Source: Colius striatus
Lineage: Eukaryota; Chordata; Aves; Coliiformes; Coliidae
Length of the DNA stretch: 64,000 nucleotides
Direction of reading: 5' to 3'
Assembly (NCBI RefSeq): GCF_028858725.1
Contig: NC_084763.1
Location: 6,634,001-6,698,000, forward strand
Below the pieces are notes generated by a model. That model was not told the origin of the DNA, did not search any database, and saw only the letters and a program-made list of their open reading frames with translations. Shown one piece after another: positions 1 through 10,740 of the stretch; the stretch's first letter is position 1; each line of letters begins with the position of its first letter. The translations under genes were made by a program, and so were the position numbers.

Positions 1-1948
1 TGTTAACAGCTGAGCATTGCTTCTGAGACTCAGAGTGATCAGTTCTTTTGGGACCCTTTTACCCACTGTTTGTCTTGCTTGAGGTTTTGTTTTTATGAAG
101 TAACTTGCAAATGACCAGTGCCCCTACCTCAGAGCTCCCATTCTAAGCAGGACTGAGACTGTGAAGTGAACATGGGGCATAGAGAGGAGACAGACAGAAT
201 AAATAAGGCAGCCCAGAGGCATTGGTAATGCCAATATTGAAGTAATAATATGCTGTGAGAACTGTGGAGATCTGTGGTTTAGGAGAAGGAAATCACACCT
301 TGTAGAACCAGCTTCTGATATAAAGGGCTTGCTCACATTGCTAACTTAGGAGGGAGTACTAAGTGTCAGCAAAACAGTATTGAGATAAGGAACAGTAAGG
401 GGAACATGGCATTTAAATGTCTAGACCTCAGAGTAACAATGGGCCAAGAGTGGCAAATGCACTTGAATCACAAGAGAAACTCCACCTCTTTGAGAATCTT
501 GTGTGCAGTACCTGCCTGTGCTTGCTTTCCCTGACTTTCTAGAGAGTGGGCTAGCATCCAGCTCCCACAGCTACTTACCTCTACCTTTTTGTGGGATTGC
601 TTTATAGTAGTATTGTCACGTATGTCAAAGGACAAAACCCCACCTGTAAGCAAAAAGGCATCTTGTAAGGAGGATGCACTTCTGTCTAAGCATGGCTAAG
701 GAATTGCAGAGTATAATCAAGAGGCCTTTAAATCCTTACATTGAATTTTTGGCTGATGCCCTGCTGCTGCCTTAACTAGGGTAGTTATAGATCTCTGCTC
801 ACTTTTCTGTGCTTCTCTTGCTACTCTCAGGGGGGTGCATTTGTGTGTGTGACTGATGTGTGGGTGTGCATTTCCCTTAATGTTTTTGTTGAAAGTAATT
901 AAGATTGAAGTGTTTCTTATTTAAAAAGACCACTTCTGAGGCGAGCTCTTTCCTCACTTTCATACTTAGCCTGATATTGATACCTTAGCTGTACAAAGCT
1001 TGTGGAATTCTGTACATCTTTGCTATCAAGGTGAAAAGCAAGATGTAAATTTCTGTTAGGGTGTGTTCTAGTGATGCTTGTTGTCCTGTATATGTTGAAA
1101 AAGCAGTGTTTGTCAGCCCCATTTTTTTAATGCTGCCAAAGTCCTGTTTCTTTGTTAATCAGTTTTGATGGTATTCATCTGCCAGACTGACTTGAGTCTT
1201 CAGTGCGTGGATATATATATACACACATAACTATCTTTCTTTGCATAAATAGTCTTGAAAACTTGGCAAGTAATGACTTTTATATTATAAATACTCAAGG
1301 GAAGGAATGTAATGCCCTGTAATTCCTAATAAACACACAAATATATATATATACATACTACTCAGCTAGAGCACTTCTTGCCAGAGATGAATTGGCTCTT
1401 AAAATCTTGTTCCAAGTCAGTAACTGGTTTGTTTTCTTCTGACAGAGTAGGTTATCTGTTTAAAGCAACCTGTCTCAGATTTCTAGAGGGCTGTCAAGAG
1501 AATGATGCTGCATGCCAGCAAAGAGTGTTGCATTTCAACACCCGTGTCTAGTTCACTTTTAACTGAAGTTCCCAGTGCGCTTGCTTTGAAGAGAGGAAGA
1601 AAGAGAACCGTGGTGGGGAAAAAAGGAGGGATTAAATCAGATGCATACCCCTTCTGTAATTTCTGGAGGGAAAATAGCAGCCAGAACATAGGATGAGCAA
1701 CTTAGAACTGAAGGTGTGCTTCCCCAGACTAGTGGCACATTGTAAAGGGCCTGAAATACTGTTGCTGTGCACACTGAGAGTGCAGCCTCAGGATTACAGA
1801 ACGCTCAGAATCCACAGGTATTTTTTGGAAGCAATCTCTGAGTAAATCCTCTATCACTACCTGTCTTTATCAGCCCTTCCCTGTGGGGTTTTCTAAGACC
1901 TTCTCTGCAGTACATGTGTAATCTGAAAAGGTGTTTCTCTCCAAACAG
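1..1948 (+). other. SACM1L intron, no exon recognised
   Basis: I searched this stretch for the preceding SAC1 exon (the segment before the RY-AFDFHKE motif) and found none, so the window opens inside an intron. It contains two short AT/AC microsatellite-like runs, near 1208-1228 and 1340-1354. Confidence 0.6.
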
Positions 1949-4900
1949 ATACGTAGCATTTGACTTCCATAAAGAGTGCAGCCGGATGAGGTGGGATCGG
2001 CTTCAGATTTTGATGGATCAAGTAGCAGAACAGCAAGATGAGTTTAGGTAAGGTTCTGCAGTTCTTTTACTGCAGGTAAAATGAGACCAGTTTCTCATAG
2101 TTTCTATTGTCTTAAGGTACAGTAAGAGACCTGTAATCTCCTACAAAGAGGATGTGTTGCTGTTTCCATATCTCTTTTATTTTGCTGATACCACATCTGA
2201 GGTTAGAAACCTGATGGTAAGGTGTAGCATCCTTTTTGCATCCAAATAGAATGGTTCTGAGAATCACAGCAACCTTGTGTTGTGACTCAAGAACTGCCTT
2301 TGTACCTTTGAGTAAAAGGTTATAGACAAAAATGATTGTGCATACAACTGAGGCTATCTCTAAGAAGTCTCCTTAGGTGGTATTTTTTCATCCAATATTA
2401 ACTCCATGTGTTGTTGACAGCAAACTGTTCTGCTACATACTGTCAAACACTTAGTGCTCCTTCTACAGACACCTGCTCTCTGACTTTTATTTCCCTAACA
2501 CATACTATTTGTGGCACTGGCACTGATTGTTAGCTCTTGCAAACATCAGTAGCCCACAAGGAAACAAGTTCTGATTTTGTGTAGTCATTTAAAAATAGAC
2601 TGAATGTCCAAGTCAAGCCTCTTAGTCCCACAAGTGTTTCATTTTAAGCACCTCTTGGTCTTTACAACTTGTAGACATGTAGATTGTTAGGGAAACGGTT
2701 TTGTTCTGCTTTTCTAATTGTTTCCTTCCTGTTCCTGAAGTCTTGTGCCTCAAGCACGAAGTAGATCAGCTAAAACATTACAAAACTGGCAGCAGTATAT
2801 CCTAACCTGAAAACAAAAGAGATGAGCTGCCAGTTGGAATGGGAGTCTTCTAAAATAAATCACTTGTCTGGAATGAAGGCTATAGGCATAGTAGCTTTCT
2901 GTGCACCTGCTGCCAGCAGAGTCCAGGAACTGAAAAATCTTTAGTGATTGCTAAGAAGTGCTTATTCTAAAGTAAAACATCAACGTGTTAACAACGTGAT
3001 TCTCACAGTAAACCTAAAACACAGCATGGTACCAGGTGCTAGGGAGGAAATTGGTTCTATCCCAGCCAAAACCAGGACAGGGAGTCAACAAGTATTTCCT
3101 GCAAGTTAAACCCAGATGTGAAAGACCTGTCAGAGAGGAGAGTTGGGTTGTGGGGTTGTGTTGAAGGGAGTCTGTTTCTCTAAGAAAAGTAAAAACAATT
3201 ACAGGGGATCCAACTGTTGAACTATTTTGTTAAGCAGAAATGTCTGCTTTTCCATTACCCTAATTATCCTAATATCAGTTCTAGGCAAAGCCTGGGGGGA
3301 GAAGGGGAAAAAGAAGATTTCACAGGTGTTACTGTCTCCTTTAATCATTCAGCAACGTAAAACATGATTTAACAAAACTAGTTCTCCAAGAATGACAAAA
3401 GCAGGCCTTGTTAACACAAGACTGATCAAAGTAAATGCATATGCTTCTAACGCTCTTGATTTTGCTACTACATAACTCTTAAGGCTTTACAGTCTTCAAA
3501 TGCTGTACAGTAACAGTGGATCATATGCTACTCCACATACAGAGTTCATAATTACATAATGGACTCACTGAATCTACAGGATATGATCTTTAAGCATCTC
3601 GAAGTTTCCTGCTGTGGCAAGACAAGTATAGCTCTGTCCCATTTGCTCATCCAGCTGATCACTCCAGCATATTGGTTTTACCAGCTCCACTATCAGAATT
3701 CTTGCAGTGTTTAATACTTTAGTATTTAAGATGAAGTGTCTGTTACCTATTACTAGAAACACCTAGTTTAGTTGAGTTAAAGAGATGGTGACAGCATATG
3801 CAGTTGCAAGAAGGCACATTTAGTCTCTGCAGATATTCATGGAATAGAGAGAAGAGTCAGTGACAGAGCAGATTTTCTGGAGTGACCTTTAAAGGTCTGC
3901 ATACTTTCCTGGAAGGAGTGTGCCTGACAGCTTATCTGACTCTTTCTGCAGTGGTGACTGCATTGAACTAGGTGTCTAGGTGTACACAAATCTGTTTACT
4001 TTTGCTCTCTGCTAATGATCTTGATGACTGTGGAGCTAGAAGCCTGCAATAACTGTAAGTCACTGGTTTTTGCACCAGAAACTGCTCTTCCTATATTGCT
4101 GAATGGCTTTCTAAATGAAAAGTGAATGCTGCCCTGATATCACTAAACGCTCTCATGTATTGATGCTGTTTCTCAGCATGGGAGGGGTAGGATTCAGGGA
4201 GGTGTCAAACTTCAAAGACATGGCTAAGGACTCCTTGTGTGCTCAAGCCAACTGTGTTGTGGTTGCTAGAATATTTGCTTTGGGGAAAAAAAGTGTGCTT
4301 TACATGGATTGTTAGCTATCAATCCTGAGGTGGATTGTATGTGTGTAGTTATTTTCTAGTTGATTGCGACGGTAAGATCGTGACTCAGCAGGAAGGAATA
4401 TTCCGCAGCAACTGCATGGACTGCCTCGACCGCACCAACGTCATCCAGAGCTTGTTAGCACGCAGATCCCTTCAAGCACAGCTTCAGGTAAAACATTTGC
4501 TTCTTGCCTGGCAAGCTGGAAGAGGAGAAAGGCTTTCTGTGTGGAAATGTAGCTTGCCTAATTGAGATAACGGTCCCGCTTATTGAAAGGCGTTGGTTCG
4601 ACTCTCTAGGTTCATAACGTAGCTTTTTCTGAAAGCAAAGCCTGACTTTGCTAGCAAACTACTAGTGAGCCTCAACATGCTTTTTGTTATAGAGGCTGGG
4701 TGTTCTGCATGTTGGACAGAGGATTGAAGAGCAAGCAGACTTTGAGAAAATCTACAAAAATGGTAGGCTGCTTAGAGCTCCAACAATCCCTTCTTTCCAT
4801 CGAGGATAAATAACTTCCTTAATCTCTCTTAATGTTTCCTCTTCACAGCATGGGCTGATAATGCTAATGCTTGTGCCAAACAATATGCTGGAACTGGTGC

Positions 4901-7900
4901 CTTAAAGACAGATTACACAAGGCAAGTCAGCCTTTCTTGTAAAGGCCTTCTGGGTGTGTTTGGGATTTGCTTTAAATATTCACAGAATGGTAGGGGTTGG
5001 AAGGGACCTCTAAAGATCCTCAAGTGCAACCCCCCTGCTCAAGCAGGTCTGCATGGGTCAGGTCACACAGGACCTGATAGCATCTGACAAAAGTTTTCAT
5101 ATGAGACTTAAGCTATTAATGAGTGTTGTCATGGTACAACTGATAAAATGTTAGGCTAAAATGTACAGAGAGCCACTCTTCACTGCATTTATGTGAAAGG
5201 AGAAAAGGCTACCTGGAAATAGAAGTAAGAAAATGTGTCCCTTCAAAGGACATTTATATTGTGGGATGGAGGGAAGTGTAATTTACATGTGTAGCAATAA
5301 GGCAGAGGCAGCAGGGGGTAAATCCCTTTATGTGCTGGTATTAAGCATGAAAGAACAGTGAAATAACTGTAAATCTGAAAGTAACGGTTGGACTCGATCT
5401 TAAAGGTCTTCTCTAACCTCAGTGATTCTGTGGTTCTCTCTCCCCAGTTTATAGATCTATTTATAAACCTATTTTAAATATCTTTCAACACTTCTTTTTG
5501 CAGAACTGGGAAGAGAACTCAGTGGGGCTTGATAATGGATGGCTGGAACTCATTGATACGTTACTACAAGAATAACTTTTCTGATGGATTTAGACAGGTA
5601 AGTTAGGCTTGTAAGTGAGGGGAGGGAAATGTATTTGGTAGGCATGGCTGTGCATTTGAACTGTTGTTCTCCCTTTCTCTTCCAGGATGCAATTGATCTT
5701 TTTCTTGGCAATTATTCAGTGGATGAAGTAGAACCTGCTAGTCCTCTCCATGTCAAGAAAGATTGGAAGTTCTTAGCTGTGAGTAACAGAGACTTTATTC
5801 ACCTTTGGAGAGAAATGTACAACCTTTGTCATTCCCTTCATATGACTATTTAGTGATGAAGTGTCCCTGTAATCTGGTTATATTTCTATGATACCTGCTT
5901 ATAGGACTAAACCCTGACTGTTCCCTTGACAGAAAAGGGAGTGGCCTTGAGCTACTGAAAAAAAACCTGATGCTTGCTTTTTCTTTTTAAAATCTACTTC
6001 ATCAAGTGGAGAGGGAGAAACTCTACCAGTCACCATCAATGACTGTTTACTTCTGCAGAAGAAGCTTGTGAAGATCTCTTCTTGTACTTCATGCAGAAGC
6101 TCCAGACTGTAACCAAACCAATTGTTTTTTTCCCCCCTCCCTCCCTTTCTATTTTGTGAAATGGGATTTGGGGGCATTATGGGTTTTAACCTGGTGGCTG
6201 GTGTGTTTTATCCTTTAAAAGCAAAAGACAAAACCTCACCCTCTCCTAATAGAGACATTTTAGAGGTGTATTTTAATTCTTAACCCAGTTATTGAACACA
6301 CTCCTCCAACGGCTTGAGCTACCCACAGTTTTATTGGTGCCTGGCAGCAGGTGAACCAAATTAAAGCAACTCCATTGCAGAGCAAGCAAATAGCTTTGCA
6401 GTACAGCCCACCTTAAAGTAAATTAAGGAATATATGTGCTGATATATCAAGTCATTTTTCTCTTCTCTCTTTCCCCAGTTGCCTATTATTATGGTGGTTG
6501 CTTTCTCCATGTGCATTATTTGTTTGCTAATGGCTGGTAAGTCACTGCTGAATTTCATGTCACAAAATTAGACTTTTTATAAATGGGTACCAGAAACTCT
6601 TCAGTATAAAGTTGCTTCTTGGTCATACTAAAAGGTGTCTGAGCATGGCTCTGGAGATTTGAGGTTTAGCACTGGATAATGAAGTACTGCAGAAAACAAT
6701 GGTAAAACTTTTGTAGAAGTCATTTAAGGGGTAGTTAATTGCCCTCACATTTAGGTGCACCTGAGTAGATGTCTAGTTTCATTATAGGCCAGATGAATCT
6801 GCAGAAGAATACCTAATTCTACCTAATTATTGGGGGGAAAAAACCCACTCCAATTCATAAAACTCAGATACAGGCATAAGCCTGATCTGATGGATGTCCC
6901 CTTATCATGGTTTAACCCCAGCCACGAACTAGGCACCACGCAGCTGCTCGCTTGCTCCTCTTTCCCCCTGGATAGGGAGGAGAATCAGAAAAGTAAATTC
7001 ATGGGTTGAGATAAAGCAGTGTAATAATGGAGATAATATATAACAGTAATTCTTTAAAAGATTATGATAATGAAATTCCTTTTCATTACAATAATAGAGA
7101 GGGGAAAGAAAACCCAATTGCCACCCGGTGCAGTTGCTCACCACTCTCTGACTGATGCCTGAGCAGTGATCAGCCCCTCCTCACTAACAACTCCCCCAGT
7201 TTCTGTACTGCCTGTGATGTGCCATGGTATGGAATAGCCCTGGGGCTAGTTGGGCTGTCCTGGCTGTGCTCTCTCTCAGCTACTTGTGCCCCAACAACCT
7301 CCTCACTGGCAGGGCAGGGTGAGAAGCAGAAGAGGCCTTGATGCTGTGCAAGCACTGCTCAGCAGCAACCTAAACATCCCTGTATTAGCAACACTGTTCT
7401 CATCTCAAATCCAAAACACAGCCCTGTACCAGCTGCTGGGAAGAAAATCTACTCTATCCCAACCAAAACCAGGACACTCCCTAATCTAAATGTGTGTTGG
7501 GGGTTACAAAGGCTTATGCTTTTGTCTTGAAATTCCTAACATTAGTGACCACAGAGTTCCTGACTCTGGCTTCTGTCGATGTCTGTTCAAAGTGTTACAG
7601 GAACTGTGGCAAACCCAGTTTTCCTAGGTAAGGCAATAGAAAAAGAAAAGGCTGTGCTACACATGGACGACTTGTAATAGCAGATCTCTGAGGGAGAGCT
7701 TGAAATATTTTGTCTTTGTACTTAAAAACCTCTCTCTGGTAGTTGGAGATAACAAACTGAAATGTTTATGTGACTCTTGAACAGGTGATACATGGACTGA
7801 GACGCTGGCCTATGTGCTTTTCTGGGGAAGTGCAAGCTTTGGAACTTTCGCCATCATACTTTACAATGGCAAGGATTTTGTAGATGCACCCAAGCTGGTC

Positions 7901-7921
7901 CAGAAAGAGAAGATGGACTGA
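1949..7921 (+). CDS. SACM1L: SACM1L, phosphatidylinositide phosphatase SAC1 (3' part, 8 exons)
   Basis: SAC1 is an integral ER/Golgi membrane phosphatase that dephosphorylates PI4P and other phosphoinositides, pulling PI4P down at ER contact sites. Coding exons seen: 1949-2047, 4349-4487, 4693-4762, 4849-4921, 5504-5597, 5686-5778, 6479-6536 and 7785-7921 (TGA). They encode 253 residues plus part of one codon, about the last 43% of the 587-residue human protein; earlier exons lie before the window. The second exon holds the catalytic CX5R(T) signature (CMDCLDRT) of Sac-domain phosphatases. The last two exons encode the two C-terminal membrane segments ([20 protein letters not shown] and the stretch following [10 protein letters not shown]), and the protein ends QKEKMD. 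All phases join without a break. The intron after 4921 begins GC rather than GT. Identification is very secure; only the 5' part is missing. Confidence 0.97.
3010..3079 (-). repeat. Fragment of the same LTR family as 6908-7476
   Basis: About 70 bp resembling the right-hand end of the 6908-7476 LTR. Both read 'taccag(g/c)tgct', then 'tctatccca(g/a)cc', then 'aaaaccaggaca'. It lies in the large SACM1L intron. It is an old, truncated, non-coding remnant. Confidence 0.6.
4981..5085 (-). repeat. CR1 LINE 3'-end fragment
   Basis: The sequence begins 'cacagaatggtaggggttgg' and continues 'aagggacctc', which is the reverse complement of the typical avian CR1 3' terminus. It lies in a SACM1L intron just after the GC-AG donor. 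Confidence 0.85.
5382..5437 (+). repeat. CR1 LINE 3'-tail fragment
   Basis: A short + orientation CR1 tail, 'ggttggactcgatcttaaag' through 'gattctgtggttct', inside the same SACM1L intron. Confidence 0.75.
6908..7476 (-). mobile_element. Solo LTR of an avian endogenous retrovirus
   Basis: A block of about 569 bp bounded on the - strand by TGTCCTGGTT at its start and TTAAACCA at its end, the TG...CA ends expected of an LTR. The + strand edges are 'tggtttaaccccagccacga' and 'aaaaccaggaca', familiar as the border of a common avian LTR. No gag, pol or env reading frame adjoins it, so it is a solo LTR. I could not recognise a clean target-site duplication. It sits in the last SACM1L intron (6537-7784). 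The family name is uncertain without a repeat library. Confidence 0.75.
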
Positions 7922-9840
7922 ATTTGTGTGTGTGGAAAGCGGCTTGGTACTGAGGATTCCTCGAGCCACACCTGGAGTCTCTACTGACCTGCTTTCCACA
8001 CCAAATAATGGTCGTTTTAACTTTCTTCCTTAGCAGTGTGAGGGGGGAAAAGATAATCTTGTCCTTTGGTGGTGGTTGATTTCAACTGAGACCTGACTCA
8101 ACAGTCTTAGTTGCAATGGTCTTTAGGATATTGCATTAGTGGAGGGGGCTCCACTCTTCCTAATGGAATGCAAAGATGAAACCCAGCTTTTCAGTGGCTG
8201 GAATGTCTTAGGGTATGAGCGGACTGATGAAGTTCATAGTGCCCCTGGGCTATATCAGATGCATCTTTGGTCTCTGGCTTGACAGGAGAGAGTTCTGATT
8301 CTGTTCATGTGTCGAAAGCCCCAGATGTTGAAGCATTAATAGCAGAGCTTCTGAACAAAGATGGCTTTGTACCAATAAAAAGTCAAGTTCCCAGGCTTAC
8401 AGCTGGATTACGTTTGTCGTGATAAAGTCCATGTTAAGGAGTCCTTCGTGTGCATTTCTGTGTGGATTCTTTTCACCAAATGCAGAAGATTGTTTTGAAT
8501 CCCAGTGCTCTTCTAAAGTGAGCTTTTTGTCCTGTCTTGTTTATCTAGGACTGATGCAATATTCTACTAATCATTGAAAGGACAGTGCAGCTGGATGTTC
8601 CCAAAGTTGCAGATGTCTTGCACTGTTTCAGTACTGCAGTCTCCAGTTGATGATGCGTTAGTTAGCAAGTTAAAATGCAGAATTTCCTTTCTAAAGATGT
8701 AAATGAAATCGAAGAATGTAAAAAACAAAATCCTTTGCAGTGTTTATTGAACCTTCCTTACGCTAAAGGTCCAAAGTATGGGTCACAACTTCATCTTGTT
8801 TTGCCAGTCAGCTGCTTCTATTCTCGGTTACATTGAAATAATTTATGGAAGAAGGAGAAACAACCTGAGGAGAAAGTGTTTAGACTAAGCTTTGCACCTG
8901 GGAGCAGCAGCAGCTTGTTTTCTCATGCATGATAATGTAACACACTCTTTAGAAAAACACAAAAGATGAAAAAAAAAAGGCTACAGGATAACTTGTGCTG
9001 GTTTAACAATAAATGTGTGTCTTTAAATTTAGTGCTTCCAAGCTGTATAAAAATAAGTAATCCTAACCAAGGACCAATTCTAAACTATTTTGTCACTTAT
9101 TTTATATGGTTTGTTCCAAAACCAGACATGGAACTTGCTTAAGGCGCTGTGCATTGTTTAATATTTCCTGTAAGTACAGCTGTATATTCAGATTGTGAGT
9201 ATAAAGTCTAAATGGGGGGGGAAGGGAGAAACATGTAGAATACTAGGACTAGCACAGTTGTCACTAGTGAAGCTAGAACACAAAACACTGGTGCTGCAGT
9301 GTTTCCTTGTGCTATGACTGAAAATATGTACAGATCTTTTTGCAACTGTTAATTGTTCATTTTAACCTTGAATGTTTCTGGAGGCCTCTCTGGGTTTTGT
9401 GTAAACATAACCTGTTCATAAGCACTAGTACCTGCAAAGTGATCTGTCTGCTTCTAGATGCTGTAATGGAAATGCCAGTTGATGGTTAACTGGAAAAAAA
9501 CCCTCTAACTTCAAACTTTCAAAGGTGAACTCCAGTATGGGCACAAAGTACACGAAGAGCATAGACTCAGTATTTGAAAAGGGATGGTTTTGGTGGCTTG
9601 CTCATGGGTGGCATTTGAAACTGTTGGTTTGTCTTGCCAGCTAGAACTAAATCGTTGCATCTTTGAAGAACGTGTTGCAGCAAAGACCAAACTTGAAGTG
9701 CTGGGATAACAACACACGGAGTAACGTGGGTTTTAGGAGTGGGAAAGCACCTGTATTTCGGTGCTCTGCAGAGTCTGTGTTTCTAACATGACAAACGGTG
9801 TACTCATAAACGACAATAAAACGTTCGACTTTTCTAGAGG
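7922..9840 (+). other. SACM1L: SACM1L 3' UTR with several polyadenylation signals
   Basis: There is no open gene here. AATAAA hexamers occur at 8374, 9008 and 9815, any of which could end the SACM1L mRNA. The sequence is unique-looking and AT-rich until the GC content rises sharply near 9.85 kb at the SNRPD1 island. UTR extent is inferred from signals only. Confidence 0.55.
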
Positions 9841-9959
9841 TACGGTGTGTGGTGAGTTTTGCGCTGGGGCGGGGGCTGTTTTCCCCAAAACCATGCTCTG
9901 GTTTTATCGCTCCTCCGGGCAGGGGCGGAGATACTGCTCTTTGGTGCTTCAATGCGTCC

Positions 9960-10740
9960 CTGTGTTCGTTTGCACGAGCAGCGCGTTCCAGTCGTTGTTG
10001 CCGGGGCCGCACCTCGGCTTCAGCCCGGCCCTGGCCGCGTTTCTCCGCTGCTGCCTCCCTCAGGCGCCTGCGGCGGGGCTCAGCGTCGACTACGACAAAG
10101 CCGAGACCGCGGTTTAAGGCGGGAGGGGTCGGAGCGTTCTCGTGTTGTGGGGGGCGGTGTGGGGCCGTTCCTCAGGGCGCCGGGCCATCGCCCCGCTCCC
10201 GTCCTTCCCGCTCCCGCCCTTCCCGCTCCGCGCCGCTTCCCGCCGCCCGGCCCGCGCGCGCGCCGCGCCGCCCCTTCCGGGCCGCGCGCGCCGGCGCTTC
10301 CGCCCATTGATCGCTGCGGGCGGCGGGCGATTCCTTGGCGGCAGCGGCGGCGCGGCCTGCTCCGAGGAGGCCCTTCGCTCCGCCCGCGCCTCGGCGCCTG
10401 CCCGCCCACGGGCTCCGCTCTCCCCGCGGGACGCCCGCCGCTCCCTGCCCGAGCCCGCCCGGCCCGAGCTCCGGCCTCCCGCCGCCATGAAGCTCGTCAG
10501 GTGAGCGGATGGAAGCGGATTGCCGGCGCCGGGCCGCCCTGGCGGCGAGCGGGCCCGCGCGCTCCATGGCCGCCTCACGGGCCCTCAGCTCCGCGCCCGG
10601 CCCTGGCGGCGAGCGGCGGCGGACGCCCGGGGCTGCCCGCGGGGTGACGGCGGACAGGCGTTCGCTCGCTGTGGGCGGGAGGCCCCGCTTCCCCCGGGCC
10701 GCAGCGTTCGCCCCGCACGGCCTTGCGGCAGGGGGCTGAG
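9960..10740 (+). promoter_or_regulatory. SNRPD1: CpG-island promoter of SNRPD1
   Basis: This is an abrupt GC- and CpG-rich island covering the sequence before the SNRPD1 start codon (10487), exon 1 and the beginning of intron 1. An ETS-type CTTCCGG site lies at 10274-10280, and pyrimidine-rich repeats of a CCCGCTCC-like unit lie at about 10192-10235. There is no TATA box near the start, as expected for a constitutively expressed spliceosomal gene. The exact transcription start cannot be fixed by eye. Confidence 0.8.

Noticed and set aside
4565-4615. tRNA-like sequence with 'ggttcgactct'
   Set aside because: The flanking bases do not form T-stem, anticodon stem or acceptor pairing; it lies in a SACM1L intron.
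9849-10647. Several long overlapping open frames on both strands across the SNRPD1 island
   Set aside because: They are produced by GC-rich sequence lacking stop codons, are Arg/Ala/Pro-rich without domains, and overlap the true SNRPD1 exon 1.
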